A stretch of DNA of 64,000 nucleotides from assembly GCF_028372415.1 (NCBI RefSeq), contig NC_092876.1:221389528-221453527 (forward strand), written 5' to 3'. Position numbers and translations under genes: made by a program. Below are positions 37,725 to 52,946 of the stretch, piece by piece. The notes beneath the pieces were generated by a model. It worked only from the letters and a program-made list of their open reading frames with translations, was not told the origin of the DNA and ran no database searches. Every line of letters starts with the position of its first letter. Position 1 is the first letter of the stretch. This DNA is from Notamacropus eugenii (lineage: Eukaryota; Chordata; Mammalia; Diprotodontia; Macropodidae).

Positions 37725-38995
37725 ACTGATACCACAAACTGCTTTATTACATTACAAATTTGGTGCTTTGTATTTAAAAAAAAAAAACAGCTCAAATCTT
37801 TCCATGTATTTAATAGGTAATCTGGAAAATGTTAACAAAGCAAAGCAGAGCCTTCCAGGGTAGAAGTGGCCACATGCCAATATGATTTAGATCTGATTAG
37901 GGACACATACTCATTACCTCTGAAATGCCAAAGACATACTTATTAAATGACGAGGGAAAATTTTATAGTCTGGTGAACAGACAATAATGCATAACATTCT
38001 ACTTATTTCATAATGCTCAAAGGGAATCTAAGATGGCTAAATCGCTCCTTAATTAAGAACATCAAGGAAAGTGATGAAAAATTCAAATTGATGCAAGTAC
38101 TTCCTTCAAGTTAGGATTTGCAACACAATTAGGTTTCATCTTTTAAATGGGCAAGTTGATGGGCTTCCATCCAAGTTCCAAGCTGCGTCTCATGTTTGAG
38201 AAAGGCCTTTCATTTATGAAACATTACTTGTAGTTTTGTTTTTTTTAACACATTAAAAAAGTGGTGGTGGAGAAGAACCTTTTCCACAGATCTACTTGTT
38301 TTCATAGTACCTATAACCACAGAGATGACAGAGGCGTGCTCCCCATTATTGGCAATTATTCCAAACCCTCCAATTGTTTAGAACCCATGCAATGATTGTG
38401 GTTTAAGTTGGGGGGGCAGGGCAGGGGAAACCTTTACAAATCCATTTTCTTTCCTGAGAAAAACCGAGCAACAAATACTAGGGCCAGTCTCTACTGTGCA
38501 TCCATAATTAGCAAGGTAGCATATATTGGGAATGAATCTTGTTTAGGTAAAGCTCCCTTTGCAGAATCCTTCCTTCTCCAACTTCACTGGACTCCTTTTT
38601 CCATTGTTTTAACGAAGATTCACAGTCTTTGCACGAGGCCAGTTGGGGACAGGGGAACAGGCCAATGATCTTGTGGAAATGCAGCACATGAACAATTCAT
38701 ATTTCTTTTTTGTTTTAGCAGATGACATGTAAATGATCTGGATGCTAAACAAAATCCCACTGAATACATCCAAAATGCTGCAATGCAATATAGTATGTTG
38801 GCAAGAAAGAATTCCACTTAAATGTTGACTTCATGTTGTATGTATGGAATTCAGGAACAAAAATACCCTTACATTTTTTGATTTGAGTTTATTTTCCCCA
38901 AGATAGTTATACTGACACAGTGCAGTTTTGGGTAATGAGAAAAAAATAGCTATTTAATAAGCTAAAAAAGAAATACAGAGTGAGACACTTGGGTG
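37725..38995 (-). other. DPP4: DPP4 3' untranslated region
   Basis: About 1.27 kb from the stop to the probable cleavage site. No interspersed repeat was recognised in it. On the + strand it holds a G-rich run (38410-38428), so the mRNA carries a short C-rich tract there. A second AATAAA on the minus strand near 38887-38892 could serve a shorter transcript. The end is inferred from the poly(A) signal at 37743-37748. Confidence 0.7.
37743..37748 (-). terminator. DPP4: Probable DPP4 poly(A) signal AATAAA
   Basis: On the minus strand AATAAA is followed by GCAGTTTGTGGTATCAGTGA, a suitable cleavage region with a G/T-rich downstream element. It sits 1.25 kb after the stop codon, a plausible UTR length for DPP4. 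Confidence 0.6.
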
Positions 38996-41038
<2,043 letters not shown>

Positions 41039-41084
41039 CTAGTTAGCAGAAGACAAGTGAGTTGTGGAAAGCAACACTGTTTTA

Positions 41085-41288
<204 letters not shown>

Positions 41289-42439
41289 TCATTATTCAAA
41301 AAAGGATCTGCCATAAACTGATTTTTCACTTCAGTTTACAAAATAAAATGTTTTCAGCTGGGGCCCCCTTTGATACAAAATAGAGCAAGCCGCTATTCAA
41401 GCAAATGCTGTCTAGATGCAAGGCATAATGCACAGGATGCCCTCCTCCGCCTGGGAAACATGGGATTGGAAGTGGAGGAAGCCGCTGCTTCCCCCCTGCA
41501 CATTCTGGAAGTGGGCACCTGTCACTGAGAGGCAAGGATTCAGGAAAAGCCACTTGAATCATCACTCCAGGTTCAGCCGGGCGCTGTGCGTTAGCACGGG
41601 GCATAGGAACATATTAGCAATGTATGTTCCATGGGCTTCTGCCGCTGTTCAGCCAAAAAGTGTATCACCATGGCAACTGGGCATCACATGGTACCATACA
41701 TGCTACATTTCAAAGAGCCTGTACATAGCATTTTCTGCAACTAAACATACTCCACAATATGCCATGTGAACTTTGGTCCATATTGCTATACTCTGAATGA
41801 AAAGCAAATATTACATGTTTCAAGAACAGATGTTGAGAACCTGGGGAAATACAATGGATGAAAAGTAAAATGAGACACTGGGCAGAAAAGGCCGGATATG
41901 GCCTCGAGTCTAACAGTGAGATAGCACAGCCTGATTTCCTGGGTAATGGGGAAAGAAGATTATGGCAGTTGGTTGTTGCCAAAGAAGCACTATGAAAATA
42001 AAGAACTAATTTATTGGAGGAGCCTCAAGTTCACAGAATTCTTATTTAAACTGCAAAGCTGGAAATCTAGAAGAGAGGAGAGGACATAGGTCACAGGTAT
42101 TTGGAAGAGAATGACGTGGGTCCCTTGGTCCAGATTCCAAATCTGGAAAGGCACTGACTTTCCACAAGTGCTGTTGTGTATGGATTCACAGGGTAAGGAG
42201 GCAAGAATCTTGCTTCCCAAAGTCTTGATCAAGAAAATCTAACTATGGAAGGCAAATTTATGAGCCAAACTGGGGAACAAGTGGCCACAGGAATCAGTAG
42301 CAATGGAAAATCTAAGCTAAGTTAATCCACAGCATCTTGCCAGATCAGGAGCATCTCTGATGAGCCACAGACCATGAGAAGGTCAGGTTTTGGAGTTATC
42401 ACCAGTTCAAGCCCTTTGAGAAAAGAAGATTTAATCAAG

Positions 42440-42580
42440 AAATCTTACAGAAAAATCACTGAATTCTAAGTCCAAAGATCTGGATTTCAACCCTAGCTCT
42501 GTCACTAAGCAGACCTTTGATAAGTCACTGATCCTTTATTAACTTCTGCATCCTCATCAGGAAGAAGAGGGAACAGATTA
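42440..42580 (+). repeat. MIR-type SINE fragment
   Basis: GGATTTCAACCCTAGCTCTG and TTTGATAAGTCACTGATCCT. Confidence 0.7.
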
Positions 42581-42582
42581 TA

Positions 42583-42785
42583 TCTGTGGTTCTTAATCTT
42601 TTTGATGTTACTGAACCCTTTAGTAGGCCAGTGAAACCTATGGACTCCTTCTAGGAATAACTTTTAAATAATAAAATGTTAAATTTGAGTTAAAATTAGT
42701 CAAAATAAAGATATTTTTCCCTCATCCAAGTTTATCTATCCCTGAAATCTACCTACAGAGTCTAAGTATCCTGGGTTAAGAACCC
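42583..42785 (+). repeat. Short DNA-transposon-like (MITE) element
   Basis: About 200 bp bounded by GGTTCTTAATC and GGGTTAAGAACCC, near-perfect inverted ends. Between them are ACTGAACCCTTTAGTAGGCC and AACCTATGGACTCCTTCTAG. It resembles non-autonomous hAT-type elements of mammals. The assignment to hAT is inference. Confidence 0.55.
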
Positions 42786-42934
42786 AATCTCTAAGGTCTT
42801 TTCTAGTTTCAACATTCTGGGATTCTATGAGGTCATTAAATTCAAGAATTTTCAAAGTGACCAAAAGTTGATCTCTTATTATATTAGTGATTTCATTTTT
42901 TTGGACTTGACCTGTGATTTCATTGGCATAGGGA

Positions 42935-43070
42935 GCTCTTAGTGAGGAACTCCCTCTACCCATGTAAACTGGTCCCTACTCTGCAATGTACAGTCTTAGC
43001 AATTTGAGGAACTGAGAGGTTAACTGATTGACCCAAGATCTCAGATACTGTAGTCATACACATAGTAATG
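42935..43070 (+). repeat. MIR-related SINE variant
   Basis: AGGAACTCCCTCTACCCATG, TAGCAATTTGAGGAACTGAG and TGATTGACCCAAGATCTCAG. Confidence 0.65.
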
Positions 43071-43599
43071 ATTACAATATAAACCACATCTCACTATACA
43101 AATGCTTCTGATTTAAATTAGAACGTACTTATTCATGATCTTTCAAAAAATTCCCAGGACTCAAAAAAAAAACAAAAAAAAGCACTATTCTTCATTTTCA
43201 TTTGAGCAGCTAAGGTACCAGCTAAATCATCTTCTCTCTGAAGTTTAGTATCTGGCTTGTCCACTTTGGATACAAACATGGTTTTCAACCTTCTATTATG
43301 TATAACAGAAGACTGACGCAGAAGCAGAGCGTCAAACAGCGTTATCCATATGAATTCCTCAGGAACTTCGACAACAGCAATAGTATACTGGCAGTGGAGC
43401 CATTTCTGGTCCGTGCAGTTCATAGGCTCATAGAATTCAAAAAATTGGAAGGAACTTGGAGAGTATCCAATATCTGGGCACCTTTTTTTAAGGTCTTATG
43501 GACCTCTTTGACAGTCTGAAGAAGCCTATGAACTCCTTTTCATATGTATGTGTTTAGATATATCCACATATATATGTATGTATGCATGCATGCATGCAA

Positions 43600-43850
43600 C
43601 TAGGTGGCTCAGTGGATGGAGTGCCTGGCCTGGAGTCAGGAGGGTTGATCTTCCTGAATTCAAATGTGGCCTCGGACCCTTATTAACTGTGTGTGACCCT
43701 GGGCAAGTCATTTAACCCTCCTTGCCTCTGTTGCTGACATGTAAAATGAGTTGGAGAAAGAAATAACAAAACACCCTAGTGTCTTAACCCCGCCTCAAAA
43801 ACAAAAGCCCAAACAGAATCCCAAAGAGTCAGACACAACTGCAACTGAAC
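43600..43850 (+). repeat. Marsupial tRNA-derived SINE (MAR type)
   Basis: AACTAGGTGGCTCAGTGGAT, GGCCTGGAGTCAGGAGGGTT, GTGTGACCCTGGGCAAGTCA and a tail with AGTCAGACACAACTGCAACT. It is the best-preserved tRNA-derived SINE in the window. The tRNA-like head is not a functional tRNA gene. Confidence 0.9.
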
Positions 43851-43955
43851 AACTACTTATTTATGTATATGTATATCATATATACATATACGTACATCAT
43901 ATGTATACCATATATATCATATATATGTATATCATAAATATATATGTATATTTTA
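43851..43955 (+). repeat. A/T-rich (TATATG)-type simple repeat
   Basis: Irregular TATATCATATATACATAT motifs following the SINE tail, probably grown from it. Confidence 0.8.
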
Positions 43956-44689
43956 CATTTCTAATAGAAGGAAATGCTAAATTTCAGTTAAAGGTTAATG
44001 AAAATTAAAATGGATTTTTTTTTTCTCATTCACATTAAAGGTCCCCTGAGATCTTCCATAGACCACTTGATTTCTTTTCTCTCATTTTGCATATGAAAAA
44101 CCTAAAAATGAAAAAAAAATGTCCAGAGAGAATTTTGAAATGGCTTATCCCAAATCACATGGATAACAAGTGGCAAGTCAGTGGCTCAGACTTTCGGATG
44201 GCAAATCCAGGTTTCCATGTATTTAATGTCTACTGTGTGCACAGCATGGTGCTAGGTCCTAAGACCATTGAACTCTTTGCTGATCTGCTCAGAGAGGTTA
44301 CTGGAAGTGTAGCACTTTGAATTTTACTAGTTATCTGTCTCCTGGCTCAACTGTGTAAAGTAGACACTTTCTTCTGCTCTAACTTAGGAATCTGGTTCTT
44401 GAGAACTGGTCAATGGTGATGAATGAATAAAAGTCTGGGAGGTCACTTCACGTTATAGATGAGGCTGGGGCCCAGAGAACTACTGCCTAGATAACCTCTA
44501 AGGTCTAATTCTGGAAATAGTTAACCAGTGGTCCACTACTGCTGCCATGGAGCACTGCCATCTTTATGTGCTCAGCAAGTCTCAACTGAATCTTCTTCCC
44601 ATCAATGGATCAATAAATTCTGTACATGACACAATGCCATCACACCCTGCTGCCTAGGTTTGCCAAAGTGCAGCTCCTATAATTGCCAC

Positions 44690-44880
44690 CACTGGCACTA
44701 GATAAACTATGAAGCATGGGCTTAAAGCCAAGAGATCCGGGTTCTAATCTTAACACTATCTTTGAGGTCCTGAGTAAGTCACTTTGATTCTCTGAGACTC
44801 AGTTTTATTAATTATAAAATGAAAGGGTTTCACCAGATGCTCAATACTAAGATCCTCTTCAAAACAATGTATCTATGAGT
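44690..44880 (+). repeat. Old SINE (MAR/THER type)
   Basis: GAGATCCGGGTTCTAATCTT, CTGAGTAAGTCACTTTGATT and AAAATGAAAGGGTTTCACCA. Confidence 0.7.
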
Positions 44881-46514
44881 CAACAGATCTATAAGATCCT
44901 CTAGTCCAGAGTTTCTCAAAGTGTGCGGTCTTCAGACTTTCAGTGTAATCCATTTACAGGTGAGTAGTTCCAAGCTTCTGGCCAAAATCTAATTTCAGAG
45001 ACTGTGGGTTTTTCTTTTCCAATATTTAGGCTGAGGCAAAAACAAGATACCTTGTTTAACAATCAACAATATGATTAGACAACTCTTTGTTCCTTTCTAT
45101 TGCCTGAAACCCAAAAAGTTGTTGGTAAAAGGGGAAAAAAAACTTGTGGGATTCAAAAACTGTGTAAACAGACAAATCAATTTCCCCAAAGACTTTCCTT
45201 GCCTGTTTCACAGTCACAAACTGGAGTTGTGTACAGTTGGGCCTTACATGATGGCAATCCTATCTTAATGTACTCCATCCAGAACTCTTATAAGTTTTCA
45301 AGGGGGTTGACCTATGGGACTCTTAAAACGAGACCTTTCCCACACACAAGATAATTTTTCTGTTCTGCAAATCAAACTCATGCCCTTAAAAACTCAGCTC
45401 TGCATTTGGTCTCGAGCTTTTCCTCCCCTAAATGAAATCTTTCCAATGGCTCCACGTTTGTTTTTCCTGGTAGGAACAGACTGCTTGAACTTCTCACAAA
45501 TTCAGTCCATCCTTACCTTGGCCTATGAACAAGTAAGACACTCCACCATGTAGAGTGGTACCTAGCAAAGTTTCATTTTATTCCCTTGTCTCAAACACTG
45601 AAGGAAGTAAAGCCTATTCCTGCAAACTCCGAGAGCAACAAAACCAGAAAATATCCCAGCAAGCTCCAAACATACTAGCTGGGAGACACAGAAACATACA
45701 GGGCAGTTAACATGGAATGGAATAACTACTGGAGTTTGGAACAAAACAATTTCTGGTGGTTGTTATATGTACATTTTTTTTCTTAAATGGAGTGAATGCA
45801 GGCTGAAAGAAGACAATTTTTATAAACAAGTAAAACCCTGAGCCTAAGATAAATGTTGTGATGTACACACTGTAGCTGTGATGAACTAGACATGGTGAGA
45901 AATGCAACATACTGAGAAAAAGAGGAAAACTGTGATAAAAGTGTCACGACGCAAATTGTTTTACATTAACAATATTACACCACAAAGAAAGAAAGACAAA
46001 TACTCTAATACAGCAGGAGGAGAGGAAAACAAAAGCCTTCAATGTCAGGATGAGAAAAAACTTCCTCTAAAAATATAGGCTGCCATCAGTTCACTAACAA
46101 GGGCAGTGGGAGAGAACATTCTTGGGTTGGAGACCTTGTAGAATAAACAGGTGACAATGGGGCAAGAGGCCCTCCCTCCAAGCCTGCAAAGCAAAACAAA
46201 ATCTCTGGCCTCATGACCCTGATGCACATGTGCAAGTAAACCTGGGTTTCCCAGCCTCTGCAAGGACAGGGCAGTATCTCCAAATGGAGATCTGCAGAGC
46301 CATTCGCTATGAGACTGGGGATACTGGCATCCAACTTCACTCTCATCGCTAGAGTGCCCTTAAAAGGAAAATGCAACAATAAACGCGACTTACAGGTGAA
46401 AAGGATTTGGAAAAAAGACTAAAAAAAAAAAACTGCCTTTATTTAACACAGGTTGAGATCACAAAAGAACAGCTGGTTATTCTCATGAGTAACCAGAGTA
46501 TGATTTATGTTTGC

Positions 46515-46690
46515 CTGTCATGAAATGTCATGAGTTTGAGCCAAAAGGGTTCTCAGAAATCACCCAGTCCAAACCCCTCCTTTGACAGATGAGGAAGCAG
46601 AGGAAAATTCACAAAAGCAGAAAGTAGCAAAGCTGAGATCTGAACCCAGTGTCCTTAGACTCCAAACCCAGAATTCTTTCCACATCTCAG
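46515..46690 (+). repeat. MIR-type SINE
   Basis: CAGAAATCACCCAGTCCAAA, TTGACAGATGAGGAAGCAGA and GAGATCTGAACCCAGTGTCC. Confidence 0.8.
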
Positions 46691-47879
46691 AACTCCTAGC
46701 TCCCTGTCTAACTAAACTGCATTCTGAAATAAAGTCAATGTTTCAAGTCAGAGTCTAGGTCATTTCTCACCAATAAATGTAAGTGCATAAGTGAAAGAAG
46801 CACCATGTAATAAATGGGTAAGGATATGGATGGCAGTACAGTTGGCTCAATTCTGAGGATAGAAACTTCCGGGGAGTATTGGTGCCAGCAGCAGTCTGGC
46901 AAAGAGAAGTGGAAAGTACTGGTCCAGTGGCAAAACCAATTCAACAACATTCACTATGTGGAACTTTTCATACAAGCACTAAGAAGAACCATCTGTGGCT
47001 GCTTGTTTGATCATGCTGGTTCATAAGCTATCTTCCAACAAATGAACCTTTTTATTTATTAAAATGTAAGTAAGAAAGCAGAGAGAGCAGAAAAAAGAGG
47101 TGTCTTTTAAGCCCTCTGTAGCCAATGCAACATGTGGACCACTCTGGACACATTCTTCTTGTAATAGAAGCCAGAACAATCTTATCACCTAGAGTACATC
47201 CTACATATGAGATAACTGCCAGTGAACCCACTGAGTTGTCCCAGTACTTCAATGTGTTATTAGTTTGAGGTTCTCTGCTATGCCCTCTTGAGGGGCCAAC
47301 ATTTCTAATGAAGAAGCACTCCAAAGTTCAGTGTGAGAATGGGTACTCTGATCTTAACCTTCTTTTCTTTTTTTTCTTTTTTGCAAGTACACTGATGCCA
47401 CAACAGAGGCAACAGAAGATATTTAAGAATAACTGAATTTACCCCAGCACATCCCTTGCCCTGATTGTTTACATGTATCCAACAACTGCACCTCATGGGA
47501 TGTGGCTGAACGGTTACCTTTCACAACCAGTCAGAGGAGACTCAACCTTAGGGCTTGCCGAGCATAACTGGCTTCTTTAAAGATCACACAGCAGTCAACA
47601 TTTTATCAGCACTCAACAAACAAGTTGAGGCTTGGCTTAAATCTGAAGGTCTCTCTCCCTTTGGCATATTCTGGGATAATAGAACAAATGTCAAATCAGT
47701 ACAAGATGGCATATTTACAAAATTGCACCCTGTTTTGCATAACCTAACGATGCAGCAGTTCTTAAGGATTGAACATTTCAAATCTGCTAGCAGAAGATTG
47801 CCAAATCTATGACTGTTTCAAACACTTGCCAAAAGCCTATCAAATTCTGAGCAAAATGCAAAATAAATCTCCTCTACAA

Positions 47880-48600
47880 GTTAAATCAGTCCCTTCTTTG
47901 TGTTCCAGGCTGCCCTTTTCTCTTGGCTCTAGGGATGAGCCCTAGACTTCATTTCAGTTGGCTTTAAGACCTAACTTCCTTGTTTTCTGTGGGTTCCAAA
48001 GTCAACACTTTCTCTAGATTGATTCTTGACCCTTTTTTTGCCCATTCTCTGGTCGTTCCTGCTTTACAGTCCTTTTGAATGATCCTACTATATACGGGGC
48101 CAACCTATCCAACCATAAACTTAACATTATCTTTCCATTATCCCTACAACTTGGAATTACCTCCTGCCTGTTTCCATCTAGCCAAATAGTGTCAAACCAA
48201 ACTTAAAATCCACGCCTTCCATGAAGCCTTCTCTGATAACTCCCAATGATCTCTCCTCTTCCTGACTGGCTAGAACACTTATTATAGGTCACACACACTC
48301 TGACTCAATAACTTTGATTCAGTTGGCATTTTAATCATTCAATATTTATTAAGAACCTATTGAATGTGGAAAACTGTTCTAAGGCAGTAGGGAAATAGAA
48401 AGTTTCAATAAGACATCATTACTGCCTTCATGGAACTTATAGTCTTTTCTTTACTATCTTAATATTTAGTAGTTGTATGAGTGTAGATTTTACCTTTTCA
48501 ACACGACTATCAGTAACTTGTAGGTAGAAATCATGCCATATACTTGTTTTTATCTCCCTCAACTTAGCACTCAGTAAATACTTGAATGAATGGATATATG
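47880..48600 (+). repeat. L2-type LINE 3' region with an insertion
   Basis: CACGCCTTCCATGAAGCCTT and TCTGATAACTCCCAATGATC are typical of the L2 3' part. The end is AGCACTCAGTAAATACTTGA. A related L2/L3 head (AATATTTATTAAGAACCTAT, about 48340-48435) is inserted in it. Confidence 0.75.
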
Positions 48601-48625
48601 TCTATCTCATGTCAATATATTCTGT

Positions 48626-48952
48626 TCAATGACTGCACCAAAGATGGCATTGCTTTTTATGCGCACAGATATGGGGGAAAGGGATCAATGAAAAATCAAT
48701 CATCAGACCTTTCATCATTGGATTCAAGTAAAGAATCCCCTTTAGTTTAAAGTTACACTTGCTGTTTTTAGGGCCTGACATTCTTATGACTATTTCATTG
48801 GCTGAATGATTGCTTTGCTTAGCAAACCATTGCTGAGTGTTGTATGTCTGTTCTATTCCATTGCTGCTGCCCAGGATTCCATAGTGATAAAATATCACTT
48901 CAACTGGTATTTCCATATGTCCATACTGCATGTCTGTCCTGAGTATAGTCAC
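48626..48952 (-). other. Unexplained minus-strand open frame in a DPP4 intron
   Basis: An ATG-to-stop frame of 108 codons on the DPP4 strand, extending another dozen codons upstream without a stop. Its composition is not that of a simple repeat (for example IPVEVIFYHYGIL and ANEIVIRMSGPKNSK). I recognise no family. It has no evident splice context and may be a pseudogene or transposon remnant, or chance. Confidence 0.2.
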
Positions 48953-50304
48953 TTCACCACAGCTACCCAGTAAGAGCCATTCATCTCTTCTGGTGTCAAG
49001 TCAGTAGCCATGTGGTCAGCACCTTGGAGAGAAGCACTGATATGCTTGTGCATACATGCTAAGCTGAGTCCCAGGTGTCCATTGAAGAGTTATTCTATCA
49101 TGCTATCTGGTATCAAGCATGCTAGTACCATCAAAGCCACTCAAAGAACTGTTGTTTGCCTTTCCTTATTTTTACCTCTCACCATATGTAACTTGGTTCC
49201 ATTTAAATAACTGATAGGGAGAATGTTTAATGTCCTTCCAGTTCCCATTCTGAAATGTTAAGTGGAACTCTTATTTCAAAATATTTAGTTTTCCTGGTAA
49301 TTTGGGCTTCCTCCAAAGGCTTCCAGATTTCGATTATGAATGACCTTATGGAGACTGTTTTTCATCGACTCATCATGTCTAGCTAAATATAACATTCGTC
49401 CCTTCTTGGCTATATCAATCTAGATGCAGTGGCCATCCATCATATGTGGGGAACCTCCAGAGTAGAAGCAACAATGTAGAATTCTCTGGATAAGTGAAAA
49501 CTAGAGGTTGTTCAACTTCATACTATCCAAGTCTACATACCCTGTGCGTGCTCAATAAAATTTGACTGACAGATTGAGTGGATACAGCCAAAAAATAGGG
49601 AAGTGTGTTGTTTTCAAGGCATCTTCCCATGGCCCACTCAGATACAAGGTTATTGAAAGACTTCAAAAAAATTCCCTCCCTATTTTTTTTTAATTTCCAA
49701 AAGGGAGACATAAGAGGAAATAAGGAGAGGTAAGAATTCAGAGAGAGTAAAGGTCACAGGAAAAAAAAGGAGAAAAGAGGAGTGTGCAGAGCTAAAAGGG
49801 TCCAAAGGGGCAGCTGGGGACATTGGAAGAAGCAGCTCCCCCCAATATATCCCTGCCAGAAACAAAAGCAGATTCATTTTCAAAAACAAAGAAGGGCAGT
49901 TTTATTCTGATGCCTGCAGTGCACCAAAAATAGGTATCTAGGTTCATTTTTTCCACACACAGAGGAAGCTATTTACCACTGTGGAAACAATAATTCAATC
50001 AATATATTTGCATTACTTTCCCCTGCCCACCTAGCTACCACCCTCCCACCCTCCCAAATAAATCTTCTGAGTAACACATTGGGAACCTTTAGCTCCCTGG
50101 TACTGGCAGTTTTAATGTGTCCGTTGCCAGCAATAGATGTTGTGCCAAGAAAATCCGACTCCTGGCGTGAAAGGATTAAACAGTCCTCTGGTGCCATCTG
50201 CGCAGTGAAGTGAGAGAATGACTTTGTGCACCCAGTGTGCTCATGTTACCATTGGCAGCATGAGAGTGACTCCTATTTACATTGCTACCTAACGCAGCTA
50301 ACAC

Positions 50305-50348
50305 GGGGGGGGGGGAAGGGATGTTGGGGGGGAGTCGGGGTTTAAGGG
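50305..50348 (+). other. G-quadruplex-type G cluster
   Basis: Five G tracts in 44 bases (G11, G3, G7, G4, G3) separated by loops of 2 to 5 bases (AA, ATGTT, AGTC, TTTAA), satisfying the usual G3-N1-7 pattern. The G-rich strand is the template strand of DPP4. Confidence 0.85.
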
Positions 50349-50889
50349 AGAAAGATGAAAAGCGTCACTGCCCAAGTGAGCCTATAGGAAAGACATGGAA
50401 AAGAGAGACAAAAAAAAAGCATTGTTGGAAAACTAGCCATCAAGGCAGCAGAATCCTGGGTGACATAAGTGTCCTATCAGCCAACATGCAGAACACAGAC
50501 ACCAAAGAAAGCCAGCTAGCCCTTCAGGACTCCCTGCAGAATTAAGTTAAAGGATGCACACCAAGGAGCATGTGGTCAAAACCTTTTTTCATATACCACC
50601 ATGTTCCACATATCTGCTATAGACACTGGTAATTCCATGGCCAATGCATATATCTGAAATTTGTGTAATTTTACATATTCAATAGTATTCTGTTAATAGA
50701 CTTAAACTGTAATTTGATATTTGCAAAAGCATCAACAATAATCCCTCAGAATGGATGTTTTTCAGAGTTTTTTTAGGCAAGGACAGAGCATGAGCAAGAT
50801 AATTCTAGTTTCAAAAGGGGAGAATCAGTTATTTTCTTATACACTCATTGCCCTTTGATAAGTCAGTCACTTCATGAATCATTACATTA

Positions 50890-51095
50890 CAGCCACACAG
50901 ATTACCTGGAAGGGTCCTTAGAGACCAACAAGTCCAAGCCATCATTTTTCAGATGAAGAAACTCAGGTAAGGAAAAGTTAAATGACTTGCCCAAGGTGCC
51001 TTAAATAGTAAATAACAAGGCCAATATTCGAACCCAAATCTGCTGGCTCCAAAGCCAGTACTCACTCTTCTGGACCACAGTGCCATGTCTTGGTC
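50890..51095 (+). repeat. MIR-type SINE
   Basis: GGAAGGGTCCTTAGAGACCA, TTCAGATGAAGAAACTCAGG, ATGACTTGCCCAAGGTGCC and a GCCAGTACTCACTCTTCTGG end. Confidence 0.8.
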
Positions 51096-51884
51096 AAACA
51101 GCAAAGATTGCAAAACAAGCCTTGGCAGCGCAAGCAAATGCAAATAAACAGAATTAAGATTGGGCACTTACCTCACAAAGTCAAATGGTTTTCTTTTGTT
51201 TTTAGCCTGTGCTTTGGTCACATGGTTCCCAAGGTCATAGCCATAGAGAGGATGTTTACACAAGATAACAGATACTGCTCAAGGTCCATGTATTAATCAT
51301 ATAAAGGCAACCTATCTTTTAAAGTTCATGCACAAGGTTTCTTATTATATAGAAAAGGCAAAATAGCAATGACAAATTAATCTTTCTGTGGTTTTCCTCT
51401 TGCTCCTCAAAAGAGGTCTGATCTTCTTCTGCATATCATCAATTCAAAGATGACTTACTTTGCCATGTGGATTCAGAGAGCTTACTAACAGGAAGAGGAC
51501 GAAGGAATGTGTCTAAGACACTAAAGTCTGCAGTTCTCATTTTCCAATAGTTTGATCTGTATCCACATGTGCATTTCAAATAAATTATTATCAACCAAAA
51601 GGGAATCCTGCTGCTATGGACTGATATCTACAGTAGGATGGACGTACTGATGGTAGATGTGCCCCAACCATACTCTGAACTCTGCAGTCCATCTGCGAAA
51701 CAACCTGCCAGTTGGTTCTCCACCATCAGGCTGCCAGCCTGTTTGATGCCACTAAGCTCAACATGTTCAGTTCAGGGGCTGTTTAATACATTTTCATGGG
51801 CACTGCCCATCTCAGTCTCTCCTAGTCAAATTATTGTGCAAGAAAATGAAAGCCCAGCTGTATAGCTTCTCTGTAGATGTAATC

Positions 51885-52090
51885 GCTGGATCATAGAATT
51901 CAGAGCTGGAAGGACTTCGGAGGCCAAGTAGTCTAACTCTCTTATTTTACAGTCAGATGAGTTAACTGAGACCCTGCAGAGATGAAGTGACCTGCCCCAA
52001 GTCAGAAAGGTAAGTAAGTGACAGAGGCTGAATTCGAAGTCAGTTTCTCTGGCTTCAAAGACACCATAGTCTTTCACCTGTACTCCCCTG
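51885..52090 (+). repeat. MIR-type SINE
   Basis: ATCATAGAATTCAGAGCTGG, AAGGACTTCGGAGGCCAAGT and GATGAAGTGACCTGCCCCAA. Confidence 0.85.
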
Positions 52091-52838
52091 CTACAAAATG
52101 GTGCATGTTTGGTCACAAGTAAAAAAGTTACTGCCTCTAAGTCTATTTTGTAGGCAGCTTAATAAGGATGCTAGATTCCTGGGAGATTCTACAAATTGCC
52201 AAAGGTTTAAAGAGCTTTCTAGCCCCTGAAGTAATTTAACTCAGTGTTATTTTCAAAATTAAAATTTATACAATGAAAACACTTGTCTATCTACTACACG
52301 TTTTCAAAACATCTGAAGGCCTCAAATGAAGGCCTAATATTTACGTGTTGTTACTCCTCTTACATTATTAAAATATTTTCTTTATTTAAAAAGAAAAATT
52401 TTAATTTTTTTTAACTTTCTGCTTACTGAATGCAAAATAACTTTATGTAATTTCACACCAATCTAGGAAATTATCATTATTAAATTCAAAAATCAAAACA
52501 GGAAAACACTTTAAATATTAGCTCCTAATTATACTGGTTCCTGATATAGTTTGAAATGTATTTGACTCTGACCAGAAATGCCCTTTCAAATGCTGACACA
52601 TACTAAAGGAAATTCTCATAGAATAGAATGGGAGGTATGCTATGCTGGGTTTAAGTATAAGATAAGGATTCCAATTGTACAATTTATACTTGGGAAAACC
52701 CCAAGTGTGTTTTTGAACCACCTGTGTGGTGTCTACATAAAAAGAGTTGTGAGATTTTTTTTTTCCTGAGATGAAAAAAAAATTTTCTAAATATGTACTG
52801 CGAGACATTCTTGAATACTTTATTTGAATTTGAAATCA

Positions 52839-52946
<108 letters not shown>

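Larger units (their letters stand above)
43490..44075 (+). repeat. Second MITE-like element, interrupted by a SINE
   Basis: The left part (43493-43545) has TATGGACCTCTTTGACAGTC and CCTATGAACTCC. The right part (43955-44070) has TTCTAATAGAAGGAAATGCT and CATAGACCACTTGA. Both parts resemble the 42583 element family. A marsupial SINE with an A/T-rich tail sits between them. Confidence 0.5.

Noticed and set aside
41326..41769. Overlapping open frames on both strands in a DPP4 intron
   Set aside because: No recognised protein motif, no agreement with DPP4 exons and no repeat family. Treated as chance.
43600..43690. tRNA-like head with box-like motifs
   Set aside because: It is the 5' part of a tRNA-derived SINE with no complete cloverleaf. 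The same holds for 5420 and 26055.
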